DNA of 41,239 bases from Porphyrobacter sp. (GTDB lineage: Bacteria; Pseudomonadota; Alphaproteobacteria; Sphingomonadales; Sphingomonadaceae): assembly GCA_017744315.1 (NCBI GenBank), contig JAGIBN010000014.1, positions 1-41,239 on the forward strand, written 5' to 3'. Each line of letters opens with the position of its first letter. The first letter of the stretch is position 1. A program made the translations under genes and the position numbers. This document shows positions 7,850 to 16,262 of this stretch, in pieces. Under the pieces are notes generated by a model, which saw nothing but the letters and a program-made list of their open reading frames with translations, ran no database searches and was not told the DNA's origin.

Positions 7850-9447
7850 GCAAGTCAGCAGATTACATCGTCGTCGGCGCGGGTTCGGCGGGGGCGGTTG
7901 TGGCCGCTCGCCTTAGCGAAGACCCGAACGTCAGCGTGACCCTGATCGAGGCCGGCCCGCGCCAGCGGCATCCGCTGCTGTCGATGCCGATCGCCTTCCC
8001 GATGGTCATGCTCGATAAGCGCTTCAGCTGGGCTTACGAGGGCGAGCCGGAGCCCTTCGCCAACGACCGCCGCATCCGCCAGCCACGCGGCAAGGGACTC
8101 GGCGGGTCGAGCCTGATCAACGGCATGCTCTACGCCCGCGGCCACGCGCGCGACTACGACGAGTGGCGCCAGCTCGGCCTCGAAGGCTGGGGCTACGAAG
8201 ACGTGCTGCCCTACTTCAAGAAGAGCGAGAACCACTGGGGCCCCGAGGATCACTACCACGCCCGCGGCGGCCCGCTGTCGATCACCAAGCACGTGCCCGA
8301 CAAGCGCCTGTTCCCGCGCTTCATGGAGGCGGTGAACCAGCTCGGCTACAAGACCCAGGTCGACCACCACGGCGCCGAACAGGAAGGCTGGGGCAGCCCC
8401 GACATCTCGATCCACAAGGGACGGCGCGGGAGCACCTCCGCCCGGTTCCTGATCCCGGCGATGAACCGGCCCAACCTGAAGGTCATCACCGGAGCGCTGG
8501 TGACCAAGGTTGAGGTCAGCAACGGACGGGCAACCGCAGTGCAATTGGTTGCGGACGGCCAATCTCAACGGATCGAGGCCGCCCGCGAAATCGTCCTCTC
8601 CGGCGGCGCCTTCAATAGTCCGCAACTCCTGCTCCTCTCGGGCATCGGCCCGGCCGACGAGCTGCGCGAACTCGGTATCGACGTGGTGCACGATCTGCCC
8701 GGCGTCGGCCGCAACCTGCAGGACCACCCCTCGATCGCGATGGTGTGGAATGCCGAGCGCGAAGTCACCCTGACCAACGAGTTGCGCTTCGACCGCCTGA
8801 CGATGTCGATGCTCGAATGGCTCGCCACCGGCAAGGGCCGCATCGCCAACATGCCGGTCACCGCCAACGGCTTCATCAAGACCCGGCCCGAGCTCGAGCG
8901 GCCCGACGCCCAGTGCCTGTTCCAGCCGACCTCGATCTTCGCCCGCCCGTGGTTCCCCGGCGTCAAGAAGCCCGCCCCCGACGTCATCGCCATGGCCTGC
9001 GTCCTGCTGCGCCCCGAGGGCCGCGGCTGGGTCAAGCTCGCCAGCGCCGACCCGCGCCAGGGCCCGCGCATCCTCACCAACGTCCTCTCGACCGAGAACG
9101 ACCGCGCCTTCTTCCGCCGTATCATCCCGCAGATCCGCGAGATCCTCGCCACCTCCCCCCTGGCCGAAGTGGTCAAGTCAGAGATGCTGCCCGGCCCCAA
9201 CGCCAGTTCGACCGAGGAAGTCGACGCCTGGGTCCGCCAGTTCGTCAGCACCGCGATGCACCCGGTCGGCAGCTGCGCCATGGGCATCGGCACCGAGGCC
9301 GTGTGCGACGCCCAGCTGCGCGTACGCGGCATCGACGGCCTGCGCGTGGCCGACGCCTCGGTCATGCCCCGCATCGTCGGCGGCAACACCAACGCCGCGG
9401 CGATCATGATCGGCGAGAAGGCCGCGGCGCTGATCCAGGAGGGGTGA
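7846..9447 (+). CDS. GMC family FAD-dependent alcohol dehydrogenase (second copy)
   Basis: This encodes 533 residues from the ATG at 7846, which overlaps the SnoaL-like stop; an upstream in-frame extension is a shadow of that gene. FAD motif VGAGSAGAVVAARL lies at the N-terminus, followed by GGSSLINGMLYARGH and GGAFNSPQLLLLSGIGP. The catalytic H472 (MHPVGSCAMG) and N516 (GGNTNAAA) fall at exactly the same residue numbers as in the first copy, so the two are diverged tandem paralogues flanking the SnoaL-like gene. Two related enzymes could act on different chain lengths or successive alcohol groups of one substrate; this is inference. Confidence 0.9.
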   Translation: MSKSADYIVVGAGSAGAVVAARLSEDPNVSVTLIEAGPRQRHPLLSMPIAFPMVMLDKRFSWAYEGEPEPFANDRRIRQPRGKGLGGSSLINGMLYARGHARDYDEWRQLGLEGWGYEDVLPYFKKSENHWGPEDHYHARGGPLSITKHVPDKRLFPRFMEAVNQLGYKTQVDHHGAEQEGWGSPDISIHKGRRGSTSARFLIPAMNRPNLKVITGALVTKVEVSNGRATAVQLVADGQSQRIEAAREIVLSGGAFNSPQLLLLSGIGPADELRELGIDVVHDLPGVGRNLQDHPSIAMVWNAEREVTLTNELRFDRLTMSMLEWLATGKGRIANMPVTANGFIKTRPELERPDAQCLFQPTSIFARPWFPGVKKPAPDVIAMACVLLRPEGRGWVKLASADPRQGPRILTNVLSTENDRAFFRRIIPQIREILATSPLAEVVKSEMLPGPNASSTEEVDAWVRQFVSTAMHPVGSCAMGIGTEAVCDAQLRVRGIDGLRVADASVMPRIVGGNTNAAAIMIGEKAAALIQEG

Positions 9448-9501
9448 GCGTCTCTTCACCGCGGCCCAGAAAAGGTTCTCAACAACCCGTTCCCGCCCGC
9501 G

Positions 9502-9529
9502 TTGACTCGACTGGCCCACTGCCTACCTA
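9502..9529 (+). promoter_or_regulatory. possible trxB promoter
   Basis: TTGACT (9502-9507) and TACCTA (9524-9529) are separated by 16 bp and would place transcription start about 20 bp before the trxB ATG. The -35 is good and the -10 weak. Confidence 0.3.
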
Positions 9530-9556
9530 GGCTCGAGGATTTGACGGGAATTACGC

Positions 9557-10534
9557 ATGACTACGCACACCACGAAAATGCTCATCATCGGCTCCGGCCC
9601 GGCCGGCCTTACCGCCGCGATCTATGGCGCGCGGGCGGGGATGCAGCCGATCGTGGTGCAGGGCCTCCAGCCCGGCGGGCAGCTGACCATCACGACCGAT
9701 GTCGAGAACTATCCCGGCTTCCGCGACGTGATCCAGGGCCCTTGGCTGATGCAGGAGATGCAGGCCCAGGCCGAGCACGTCGGCACGCGCATGATGTGGG
9801 ACACGATCCTCGAAGTCGACATCGCCGGGGGCAGCCCGTTCCGCGCGGTGGGCGACAGCGGTGATGAGTACATCGGCGACGTCCTGGTCATCGCCACCGG
9901 CGCCCAGGCCCAGTGGCTCGGCGTACCGGGCGAGGAAGCGCTGAGCGGCAAGGGCGTCTCGGCTTGCGCCACGTGCGACGGGTTTTTCTATCGCGGCAAG
10001 AAGGTCGTGGTGATCGGTGGCGGCAACACCGCAGTCGAGGAGGCGCTCTACCTCACCAACCACTCCGACGACGTGACCCTGATCCATCGCCGCGACGAAC
10101 TGCGCGCCGAGAAGATCTTGCAGGACCGTCTGTTCGCCCATCCCAAGATTAGCGTGCTGTGGAACAAGCGGGTCGAGGAATTCCTCGGCGCCCCGCTGCA
10201 GGGCGGCCTCACCGGCCTGCGCCTGGCCGACACCAAGACCGGCGAGATCAGCGAATTCGCCACCGAAGGCGCTTTCGTCGCCATCGGCCACGCCCCCGCG
10301 ACCGAGCTGTTCAAGGGCAAGCTGGAGATGGACGCGAGCGGCTACCTCTGGGTCGAACCGGGTACGCCGAAGACTTCGGTCCCGGGCGTGTTCGCGTGCG
10401 GCGACGTGATGGACCACACCTACCGTCAGGCGGTGACGGCCGCGGGCACCGGATGCATGGCCGCGCTCGATGCCGAGCGGTTCCTGGCGGCGAAGGAATT
10501 TGCCGAAGCCAAGGCGGAGACGGTGGGAGCCTAA
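9557..10534 (+). CDS. trxB: thioredoxin-disulfide reductase
   Basis: This encodes 325 residues. TrxB passes electrons from NADPH through FAD and a redox disulfide to thioredoxin in the cytoplasm. The FAD motif IGSGPAGLTAAIYGARAG is at the N-terminus. The redox pair is C137-A-T-C140 in SACATCDG, followed by the NADPH motif VVIGGGNTAVEEALYL and HRRDELRAEK. The C-terminal FAD motif GVFACGDVMDHTYRQAVTAA completes the family pattern, and the length is normal. The ribosome binding site is weak. The gene starts 110 bp after the GMC operon, with a possible promoter in the gap. A gene for an exported protein follows after 5 bp. Confidence 0.95.
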   Translation: MTTHTTKMLIIGSGPAGLTAAIYGARAGMQPIVVQGLQPGGQLTITTDVENYPGFRDVIQGPWLMQEMQAQAEHVGTRMMWDTILEVDIAGGSPFRAVGDSGDEYIGDVLVIATGAQAQWLGVPGEEALSGKGVSACATCDGFFYRGKKVVVIGGGNTAVEEALYLTNHSDDVTLIHRRDELRAEKILQDRLFAHPKISVLWNKRVEEFLGAPLQGGLTGLRLADTKTGEISEFATEGAFVAIGHAPATELFKGKLEMDASGYLWVEPGTPKTSVPGVFACGDVMDHTYRQAVTAAGTGCMAALDAERFLAAKEFAEAKAETVGA

Positions 10535-10539
10535 GGCCG

Positions 10540-12144
10540 ATGCCGCAACTGGCCCGAGGAGCCTGGCTTGTCCTGCTCGCCAGCCTCCTCGCCGCCGTGC
10601 CGTCGGCCCGCGCGCTCGCCCAGGCTACGCCGGCTAGCGCAGTCCACTACCTCGAGACCCCGCCCGGCCAGAAGCCGCGCGTCGTCATCACCGCCGATCC
10701 CGAACTCGACGATTCCAACTCGCTGATCCGGTACCTGCTCTACAGCGCGGACTTCGACACCGTCGGCCTGATCTACGCCAGCAGCCAGTTTCACTGGAAA
10801 GGCGACGGCAAGGGGACAGAAGGCTACGTGCCGGGCCGCGAGTACCGGCGTTTCGGCCTCAAGCTCTGTCCCTGCACCTCATGGCGCTGGGACCCCGAGG
10901 AACGCTTCATCGACGCCGCGGTGGATGCCTACGCCCAGGCCTATCCGAACCTGCGCGTCCACGATCCGGATTATCCCTCGCCCGAGAAACTGCGTTCGGT
11001 CATCCGCTGGGGCAACGTCGATTTCGACGGGGAGATGAGCCATGACACCCCCGGCTCCGACCTGATCAAATCGCTGCTGCTCGATGACAACGAAAGCCCG
11101 GTCTACCTCCACGCCTGGGGCGGCCAGAGCACGATCGCCCGCGCGCTCAAGTCGATCGAGGAACAGTACAAGGGCACCCCGGAATGGCCAGCGATCCGCG
11201 CCAAGGTGATCGGCAAGGCGGTAATCCATCCCTCGGGCGACCAGGACGACACCCACGCCCGCTACATCGAGCCCTATTGGCCCGAGATCCGCTATCGCGA
11301 ACAGACTGGCAGCATCGGCCTCAGCTACAACGCCCAGGCCAATGTCAGCGAGGAAGACGCGGCCTATTTCACTCCCGAATGGACCGAGGCCAACGTCTCC
11401 AGCCGGGGCCCGCTCGGCGCGCTGTACCGCGTCTGGGGTGACGGCAAGCAAATGGTGCAGGGCGACAGATTCGACTATTTCGGCATTGGCGGAAAGTCCG
11501 CCGAAGAACTGCGCCAGGAAGGCTACGTGGTGTGGTCGCCGATCCAGGCCCAGGGCTCGTTCCTGGGTGAAGGCGATACGCCGACGTTCCTCAACCTGAT
11601 CGACAACGGGCTGCGCGGCTATCGCGGCGACAGCTTTGGCGGATGGGGCGGCTACGCAGCGCCCGAACGCCCACCGAGCTTCTCCGCCGGCTTTGCCGCA
11701 TTGGAAGCGACCGCGGGTGGGCAAGGCCCCGGTCCCCGCCCTCGCCCGGCGACGCACCCCTTCCTCGCTCCGGCGCAGAGGGACCTCGCTGCACGCTTCG
11801 CCTGGGGGACCACGCCGATCTACAGCGACGCCAATCACGCGCCCCTGGTCGCTATCGAGGGCGCAACTACGCGCGTGGCCCGCGCGGGTGAAACAGTGCG
11901 GTTGAAAGTGAAGGCAAGCGATCCGGACCACGACGCCATGACGGTGTCCTGGCGCCGCTGGGACGAGACGGACTCCTACACCGGCCCGGTGCCGCTCGAC
12001 CGTTCAGACGGCCTCCAGATCAGCCTTCGCGTTCCGGCAGACGCCCAGCCGGGCCAAACTATCCACCTCATTGCAGAAGCTACTGACAATGGGCTCCCAG
12101 CCCTTACCAGATACGAACGAGTGGTAGTGCGCGTCGGAGAGTAA
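10540..12144 (+). CDS. exported Sde182/DUF1593 nucleoside-hydrolase-like protein
   Basis: This encodes 534 residues. The ATG at 10540 sits 5 bp after the trxB stop and just after a TAAGG; the first 28 residues form a signal peptide ending in ALAQA. Residues about 45-390 match the DUF1593 (Sde182, nucleoside-hydrolase-like) domain: VVITADPELDDSNSL resembles the Asp-rich Ca-binding site of nucleoside hydrolases (D53, D57, D58), and LHAWGGQSTIARAL is typical. The last about 100 residues form a beta-sandwich C-terminal domain (KASDPDHDAMTVSW). Members were first linked to cellulose binding; the true substrate is uncertain. The tight spacing with trxB suggests read-through, though the roles look unrelated. 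Confidence 0.85.
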   Translation: MPQLARGAWLVLLASLLAAVPSARALAQATPASAVHYLETPPGQKPRVVITADPELDDSNSLIRYLLYSADFDTVGLIYASSQFHWKGDGKGTEGYVPGREYRRFGLKLCPCTSWRWDPEERFIDAAVDAYAQAYPNLRVHDPDYPSPEKLRSVIRWGNVDFDGEMSHDTPGSDLIKSLLLDDNESPVYLHAWGGQSTIARALKSIEEQYKGTPEWPAIRAKVIGKAVIHPSGDQDDTHARYIEPYWPEIRYREQTGSIGLSYNAQANVSEEDAAYFTPEWTEANVSSRGPLGALYRVWGDGKQMVQGDRFDYFGIGGKSAEELRQEGYVVWSPIQAQGSFLGEGDTPTFLNLIDNGLRGYRGDSFGGWGGYAAPERPPSFSAGFAALEATAGGQGPGPRPRPATHPFLAPAQRDLAARFAWGTTPIYSDANHAPLVAIEGATTRVARAGETVRLKVKASDPDHDAMTVSWRRWDETDSYTGPVPLDRSDGLQISLRVPADAQPGQTIHLIAEATDNGLPALTRYERVVVRVGE

Positions 12145-12167
12145 CGACGCCCTTCCCTTACGCGGTT

Positions 12168-12198
12168 GAGCCCCGCACCGCTGTCGCGGGCGGGGCTC
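12168..12198 (+). terminator. GC-rich hairpin after the DUF1593 gene
   Basis: GAGCCCCGC (12168-12176) pairs with GCGGGGCTC (12190-12198) across a 13-base loop, 23 bp after the stop codon at 12144. There is no T-run, so it is at best a weak intrinsic terminator. Confidence 0.5.
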
Positions 12199-12255
12199 TC
12201 ACCAAAGGGGCACTCAGGTTGCGGGCGTTTGCCCAACCTTCATTTATCTTATTAG

Positions 12256-12315
12256 TTCAAGCACTTGAAGATTTGATCGATCCGTTTCGGATCTAGATGT
12301 CCGGCTCGATCAAAT
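12256..12315. repeat. nested inverted repeats in an AT-rich convergent gap
   Basis: Three inverted repeats lie in one AT-rich patch: TTCAAG-CA-CTTGAA (12256-12269); ATTTGATCGA (12271-12280) with its exact complement TCGATCAAAT (12306-12315); and within the latter GATCCG-TTT-CGGATC (12279-12293). The outer arm touches the stop codon of the leftward sugar dehydrogenase gene. A role in termination or mRNA stability is plausible. Confidence 0.6.
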
Positions 12316-13586
12316 TACCCCGCGGGCGTCACCCTGAGCAGCTTCCCCTTGGGCCCATCGGTCAGGATGTAGAGCGCCCCGTCGGGCGCCTGGCGGATCA
12401 GCCGCAGGCGCTCCTTGCGGTCGGCCAGCAGGCGCTCCTCGCCGACGACCTTGTCGCCATCCATCACCAGCCGCGCCAGATGTGCCTGGCTGAGCGAGGT
12501 GACGAAAGCGTTGCCCTTCCACTGCGGGAACATGTCGCCCGAATAGAACATCAGGCTGGAGGGGGAGATCACCGGGTCCCAGAAGTAGACCGGCTGCGTC
12601 ATCCCGTCCTTGACCGGGCCCTCACCCACCGGCTTGCGGCTATATTCGAGGCCGTAGTTGATGACCGGCCAGCCATAGTTCTTGCCCGGCTCGATCTTGT
12701 TAAGCTCATCGCCGCCGAACGGACCTACGTCGACTTCCCACAGCTCCTCGGTGCCAGGACGGAAGGCCAGGCCGAGCGGGTTGCGGAAGCCTAGCGCATA
12801 GAGTTCGGGCCGCGCTCCGGCCTTGCCCGCGAAGGGGCCACCCGGAGCCGGCGCGCCGTCGGTGGTGATGCGGACGATCTTGCCGATGCCGGAATCGAGC
12901 TGCTGGATGTAGGGGCGCAGCGGATCGGAGGCGAGATCACCCAGGGTGACGAACAAGGCACCCTGCTTGTCGAACAGCAGGCGAGCGCCGAAGTTGCCGT
13001 GCTCCGACTTGAGATCGGGCTCCTGGCGGTAGATGACCTTGACGTCTTCGACCCGCGGCGCAGGCCCATCGACCAGCCGGCCCCGCGCGACTGCGAGCAC
13101 GTTCCCGGCCGGGCGGTTCTCGACATAGCTCCAGTAGATCCGCTGGTTGCTGGCAAACTGGGGGTCGAGCACCACGTCGTCGAGGCCGGAGATTTCCTGC
13201 ACCGTCACCGGCGGAAGCCCGGTGATCGGCGGCGACAACGTCGAGCCGGAAACGAGGCGCATGTTGCCGGCCTTCTCGGTCACCAGGAAGCGCCCGTCAG
13301 GCAGCATCGCAAAGCCCCAGGGTGAGACGAAACCCTCGGCCAGAACCTCGACATTGAGCGCAGTGTTGGACGGCGCGTAGGGCGCGCGAGTCTGCTGGGC
13401 AAAGGCAGGAGTCCAGTCGGGCGCGTTGGGCTTGCGGCATTCGACCGGCTGACCAACCGCTGGCGTGCAAACCGGGATCGGCGGAGGTCCGGGTGGCGGT
13501 GCAGGCGGTGCCGGGGGTTGAGCCTGCTGCGCCTGGGCCGTTCCGGCAAGCAAAAGCGCGCCGAACGCGGCGAATCCTATCTTCAT
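12315..13586 (-). CDS. PQQ-dependent aldose sugar dehydrogenase
   Basis: This encodes 423 residues from the ATG at 13586, which follows GGGAGG; a start 12 bp upstream lacks a ribosome binding site. Residues 1 to about 23 are a signal peptide, then a Pro-rich stretch (PPAPPAPPPGPPP). The body matches the soluble glucose/sorbosone dehydrogenase beta-propeller family (YliI-like): VSPWGFAMLPDGRFLVTEKAG, SEHGNFGARLLFD, LYALGFRNPLGLAF and GPFGGDELNKIEPGKNYGWP. These enzymes oxidise aldoses in the periplasm with PQQ and calcium. No PQQ biosynthesis gene is in the window. It is convergent with the DUF1593 gene. Confidence 0.9.
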   Translation of the reverse strand: MKIGFAAFGALLLAGTAQAQQAQPPAPPAPPPGPPPIPVCTPAVGQPVECRKPNAPDWTPAFAQQTRAPYAPSNTALNVEVLAEGFVSPWGFAMLPDGRFLVTEKAGNMRLVSGSTLSPPITGLPPVTVQEISGLDDVVLDPQFASNQRIYWSYVENRPAGNVLAVARGRLVDGPAPRVEDVKVIYRQEPDLKSEHGNFGARLLFDKQGALFVTLGDLASDPLRPYIQQLDSGIGKIVRITTDGAPAPGGPFAGKAGARPELYALGFRNPLGLAFRPGTEELWEVDVGPFGGDELNKIEPGKNYGWPVINYGLEYSRKPVGEGPVKDGMTQPVYFWDPVISPSSLMFYSGDMFPQWKGNAFVTSLSQAHLARLVMDGDKVVGEERLLADRKERLRLIRQAPDGALYILTDGPKGKLLRVTPAG

Positions 13587-13728
13587 GTTTCCTCCCACAG
13601 ATTCTTATTTGCGAGCATGCTGGCACAGCCGCGTGCCGGTTGCGAGAGCCTGCATGCAGCCGCGCGAATTCATCCACGCTTCGCCGTGTACCGAACGCAC
13701 CCGCAGGAGGAGTAAGGCCTGGCCTTGG

Positions 13729-13752
13729 GCCCGCCCGATTACCCGGGCGGGC
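13729..13752 (-). terminator. strong hairpin spanning the stop of the Gly-Pro protein gene
   Basis: The 9-bp arms GCCCGCCCG (13729-13737) and CGGGCGGGC (13744-13752) leave a 6-base loop that contains most of the stop codon (13739-13741). There is no T-run. It may end the three-gene envelope operon or protect its 3' end. Confidence 0.5.
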
Positions 13753-14431
13753 TCACCACGACGTATTGCACCGTCGTGCCAAGGAACTGCGCCTTGAACC
13801 AGGTCGGCCCACAGTGATGGTAGGTGACGCTGCTGCGCACCACCGTCTGGCAGTCGCCCGGAAGAGTCGCAAAGACCGTGCCCACGGCGGGCGCAGGATT
13901 GCTCGAGGCGGCCGCACCGATGGCCGCCCCGGCCACCGACCCGACTATCGCTCCAGCGGCGAAGTCGTTGTTCCAGCCGTACCAGTCATACCAATCGTCC
14001 CATCCGGGACCCCAGCCGGCATAAGGCACGGGCACGGGTACGGGATAATAAGGGTTGGGATGTGGTCCCGGTCCCGGCGGACGTGGCCCTGGCCCTGGCC
14101 CCGGTCCTGGTCCTGGTCCTGGCCCTGGTCCCGGCCCCGGTCCTGGTCCTGGTCCCGGGCCGGGTCGCGGCGGTCCGCGGCTGGCCTGATCCCAGCCGAC
14201 CATGTGTCCGTGGCTACCGCCACCGGCTTCGGGGATTCGTGTACCCGCTCCACCCGCACCTGGGCGAATTCCGGCTCCACCGCCGAAGTTGTGAATGCCG
14301 CCGCCGTGCATGCCGAAGCTCGGATGGATACCCATCCTGCCACGAGCATCGGCCGCAGGCGCCAGAGCAACTGCTCCAGCTGCAACGAGTACGGCCGCGC
14401 TGGCCGTCAGCCATGACTTTCCAGTGCGCAT
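13739..14431 (-). CDS. exported Gly-Pro-repeat / glycine-zipper protein
   Basis: This encodes 230 residues. The ATG at 14431 overlaps the upstream TGA as TGATG and has a GGGGGA site; residues 1 to about 32 are a signal peptide. The mature protein is His/Gly-rich (MHGGGIHNFGGGAG), then has a low-complexity run of about a dozen Gly-Pro dipeptides, a Tyr/Trp-rich patch (DDWYDWYGW), a glycine zipper (AGAIVGSVAGAAIGAAAS) and a C-terminal domain with two Cys (GDCQTVV, YHHCGPTW). The glycine zipper suggests membrane insertion or oligomerisation, as in YMGG/Rcc01698-type proteins. The function is unknown; it is the last gene of an envelope operon. Confidence 0.8.
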   Translation of the reverse strand: MRTGKSWLTASAAVLVAAGAVALAPAADARGRMGIHPSFGMHGGGIHNFGGGAGIRPGAGGAGTRIPEAGGGSHGHMVGWDQASRGPPRPGPGPGPGPGPGPGPGPGPGPGPGPGPRPPGPGPHPNPYYPVPVPVPYAGWGPGWDDWYDWYGWNNDFAAGAIVGSVAGAAIGAAASSNPAPAVGTVFATLPGDCQTVVRSSVTYHHCGPTWFKAQFLGTTVQYVVVSPPG

Positions 14432-15204
14432 CACCGATCCCCCGTTAGAGCGACGATTTCGATCTTGGTCTGATCGCTGGGCGGCGTGAACACGAAACGG
14501 TCGTCCGAGAACGTCGGATTGACGTTCCACTTCAGCACCGCCGAATAGCTCGGCATCGTCGGATCGGACCGGTCGGTGATGACGAGCTTGAGCGGCAGAG
14601 GCTGGTCGCCGCGGGCGATCCAGACCTGCCAGTCGACGTCACCCTGGGTGAACATGAACTGGTCCGCGGGTCGGCCCTCCACCGATGCATAGCCGACGTA
14701 CGTCGCGGCCGTGACGTTCTCGGCCGGCGCGGTCGACCAGGCCCACAGGAACAGGTCAGGCAAGGGGAACACCACGCCGTACTGTTCGGAGATGTGCTGC
14801 AGCATCTCGGCCGCGCTGCCCTTCCTCTCGACGGTGGTGTAGAAACCTACGACCGGCGCGACGAGGGAGACGGTCTGCCCGTCGAAGTAGAGCCGGCGCA
14901 GCTCTCGATCCGACTGCCACTCTGCAAACAGCCGGTCGGGCGCGCGGTATTCGTACCTCACCCTGTTCGACACCTGGACCTTACCCCCGGAATCGAGCGG
15001 CTCCTCTGCCGTCGCCTGGGCGCGAACCTCGAAGGATTGCAGCGACCGCAAGTAGTCGCGCATTCGTTGAGCGGCAGCCGTAGCCGCGGGATCGACCGCC
15101 GAAGCCGTGCTTTGCGCAATGGCCGCTTTCGGCAAAGCCACCCCGGTGCCGAGTGCAATCAGCACGCCGGCCGCTGCAACTGTCAGGCGCTTGGAAACTG
15201 CCAC
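14431..15204 (-). CDS. DUF2092 family exported protein
   Basis: This encodes 257 residues with a signal peptide of about 30 residues. The mature part matches DUF2092: AAQRMRDYLRSLQSFEVRAQ, YEYRAPDRLFAEW, LRRLYFDGQTVSLVAP and a C-terminal LKWNVNPTFSDDRFVFTPP. The pattern is that of LolA/LolB-like half-barrels that bind lipid or lipoprotein in the periplasm, so a carrier or envelope role is a reasonable inference. It starts 21 bp after the DUF3313 gene and its TGA shares a base with the next ATG, so the three genes form an operon. Confidence 0.85.
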   Translation of the reverse strand: MAVSKRLTVAAAGVLIALGTGVALPKAAIAQSTASAVDPAATAAAQRMRDYLRSLQSFEVRAQATAEEPLDSGGKVQVSNRVRYEYRAPDRLFAEWQSDRELRRLYFDGQTVSLVAPVVGFYTTVERKGSAAEMLQHISEQYGVVFPLPDLFLWAWSTAPAENVTAATYVGYASVEGRPADQFMFTQGDVDWQVWIARGDQPLPLKLVITDRSDPTMPSYSAVLKWNVNPTFSDDRFVFTPPSDQTKIEIVALTGDR

Positions 15205-15225
15205 GACATTTCTCCTTCGTGCCGG

Positions 15226-15930
15226 TTAGTTGCCTGCCTGCAGGGCGCTCGGGTTGACCGGCGACAGCTCCTTGAGGTCGGTCAGACCGTCGGCGCTGCG
15301 TTCGGCCCACTTCTTGAAGACTTGTTCGAATGCCGCAGCGTTGGTCACGCTGTTGCGGATGTAGGGTCCCATGTCGGAGGTATCCTGCCGATCGACCGCC
15401 CGGCCGAGGACCTGTCCGCTGACCGAATCCTTGACCTCGAGTACCAGCGTCGCCTCGCCCGCATCGCGCGAGAAGGTTCGGTCGCCCGGTGATAGCGCGG
15501 TGTCCGGCGCGGCCACGTCGAGGTTGATGATCGCGGTCGAGATGTGAAGAACATCGGGACCGGGCGCCGATACCACCTGGTAGCCGGCCTTGGTGTAAGC
15601 CTCCGCGAAGTACTTATCGAAGCCCTTCTGCGCCTCGTCGATGATGCGGCGAGCGTCCGAATCCGAAACGCGGTTCGCCAGATCGAGCCTGTCGCGGTTC
15701 TGATCGCGCTGCCAGTTCTTCTTGAACGACACCTCGGTCGGATCGATCATGACCTTGGTGTAGGTCTTGAAGTCGGCGTTCGGCAGAAGGTAGACCTTGT
15801 CCATCTTCTTGGCTTTCACCTCGAGCAGCCCATCCCAGTTGCCGTCGACCGGCTGGGCGACCAGCGGCACGGCCGCAGCGAGCAAGAGTGGAGCGATAAC
15901 GAATCGCCGGAGCAGCTTCGGTCTGACCAT
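15226..15930 (-). CDS. DUF3313-like exported protein
   Basis: This encodes 234 residues from the ATG at 15930, preceded by AAGGAGG with a 7-base spacer; the longer frame upstream has no site. Residues 1 to about 25 form a signal peptide. The segment LPNADFKTYTKVMIDPTEVSF resembles the start of DUF3313, and the C-terminal GEATLVLEVKDSVSGQVLGRAVDR is also typical. No lipobox cysteine is visible, unlike some members. The function is unknown. As first gene of the DUF3313-DUF2092-Gly-Pro operon it is likely part of a small envelope module. Confidence 0.7.
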   Translation of the reverse strand: MVRPKLLRRFVIAPLLLAAAVPLVAQPVDGNWDGLLEVKAKKMDKVYLLPNADFKTYTKVMIDPTEVSFKKNWQRDQNRDRLDLANRVSDSDARRIIDEAQKGFDKYFAEAYTKAGYQVVSAPGPDVLHISTAIINLDVAAPDTALSPGDRTFSRDAGEATLVLEVKDSVSGQVLGRAVDRQDTSDMGPYIRNSVTNAAAFEQVFKKWAERSADGLTDLKELSPVNPSALQAGN

Positions 15931-16262
15931 CGACTTGCCTCCTTCAGCGCGAGGAATCGGACGGTTTTGATTGACGGCGCAGAAGCTGAAGTTTCGCGCT
16001 AGTGGCCGTCGCTGGGGGCCGTTCCTTCGCAATTTGAGGCAATTGCTTACGACGCTGGTCATATGAGGCCATCGGGTTTTGTCCCGATGTCGAAGGGGGG
16101 CTGTCACGGGTGTCAGCTTCCGTTCACCCTCAGGTATTACCCGTAGTCGGGCGGGAAATATCCCCGAGAATTGCTGCCGCTTTAATTGCCGCCACGCCTG
16201 TGATGTGGCCCAATCGCGCGCAGGGGCCGGGTCGGACGCCCGGTGGACGGAAGGTCGCTAAA
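15931..16262. other. 332-bp intergenic region with two inverted repeats
   Basis: This gap separates the divergent DUF3313 operon and the small Cys/His gene. It holds GCAATT-TGAGGC-AATTGC (16029-16046) and CATCGGG-TTTTGT-CCCGATG (16070-16089). The open frames crossing it lack ribosome binding sites. No clear -35/-10 pair was seen; the inverted repeats, 100-160 bp before the DUF3313 start, may be regulatory or a small transcript's hairpin. Confidence 0.45.

Noticed and set aside
14075..14165. Repeated GGTCCT/GGCCCT units as a possible CRISPR-like or microsatellite array
   Set aside because: There are no spacers, and the repeat is in frame and encodes Gly-Pro in an expressed-looking gene.
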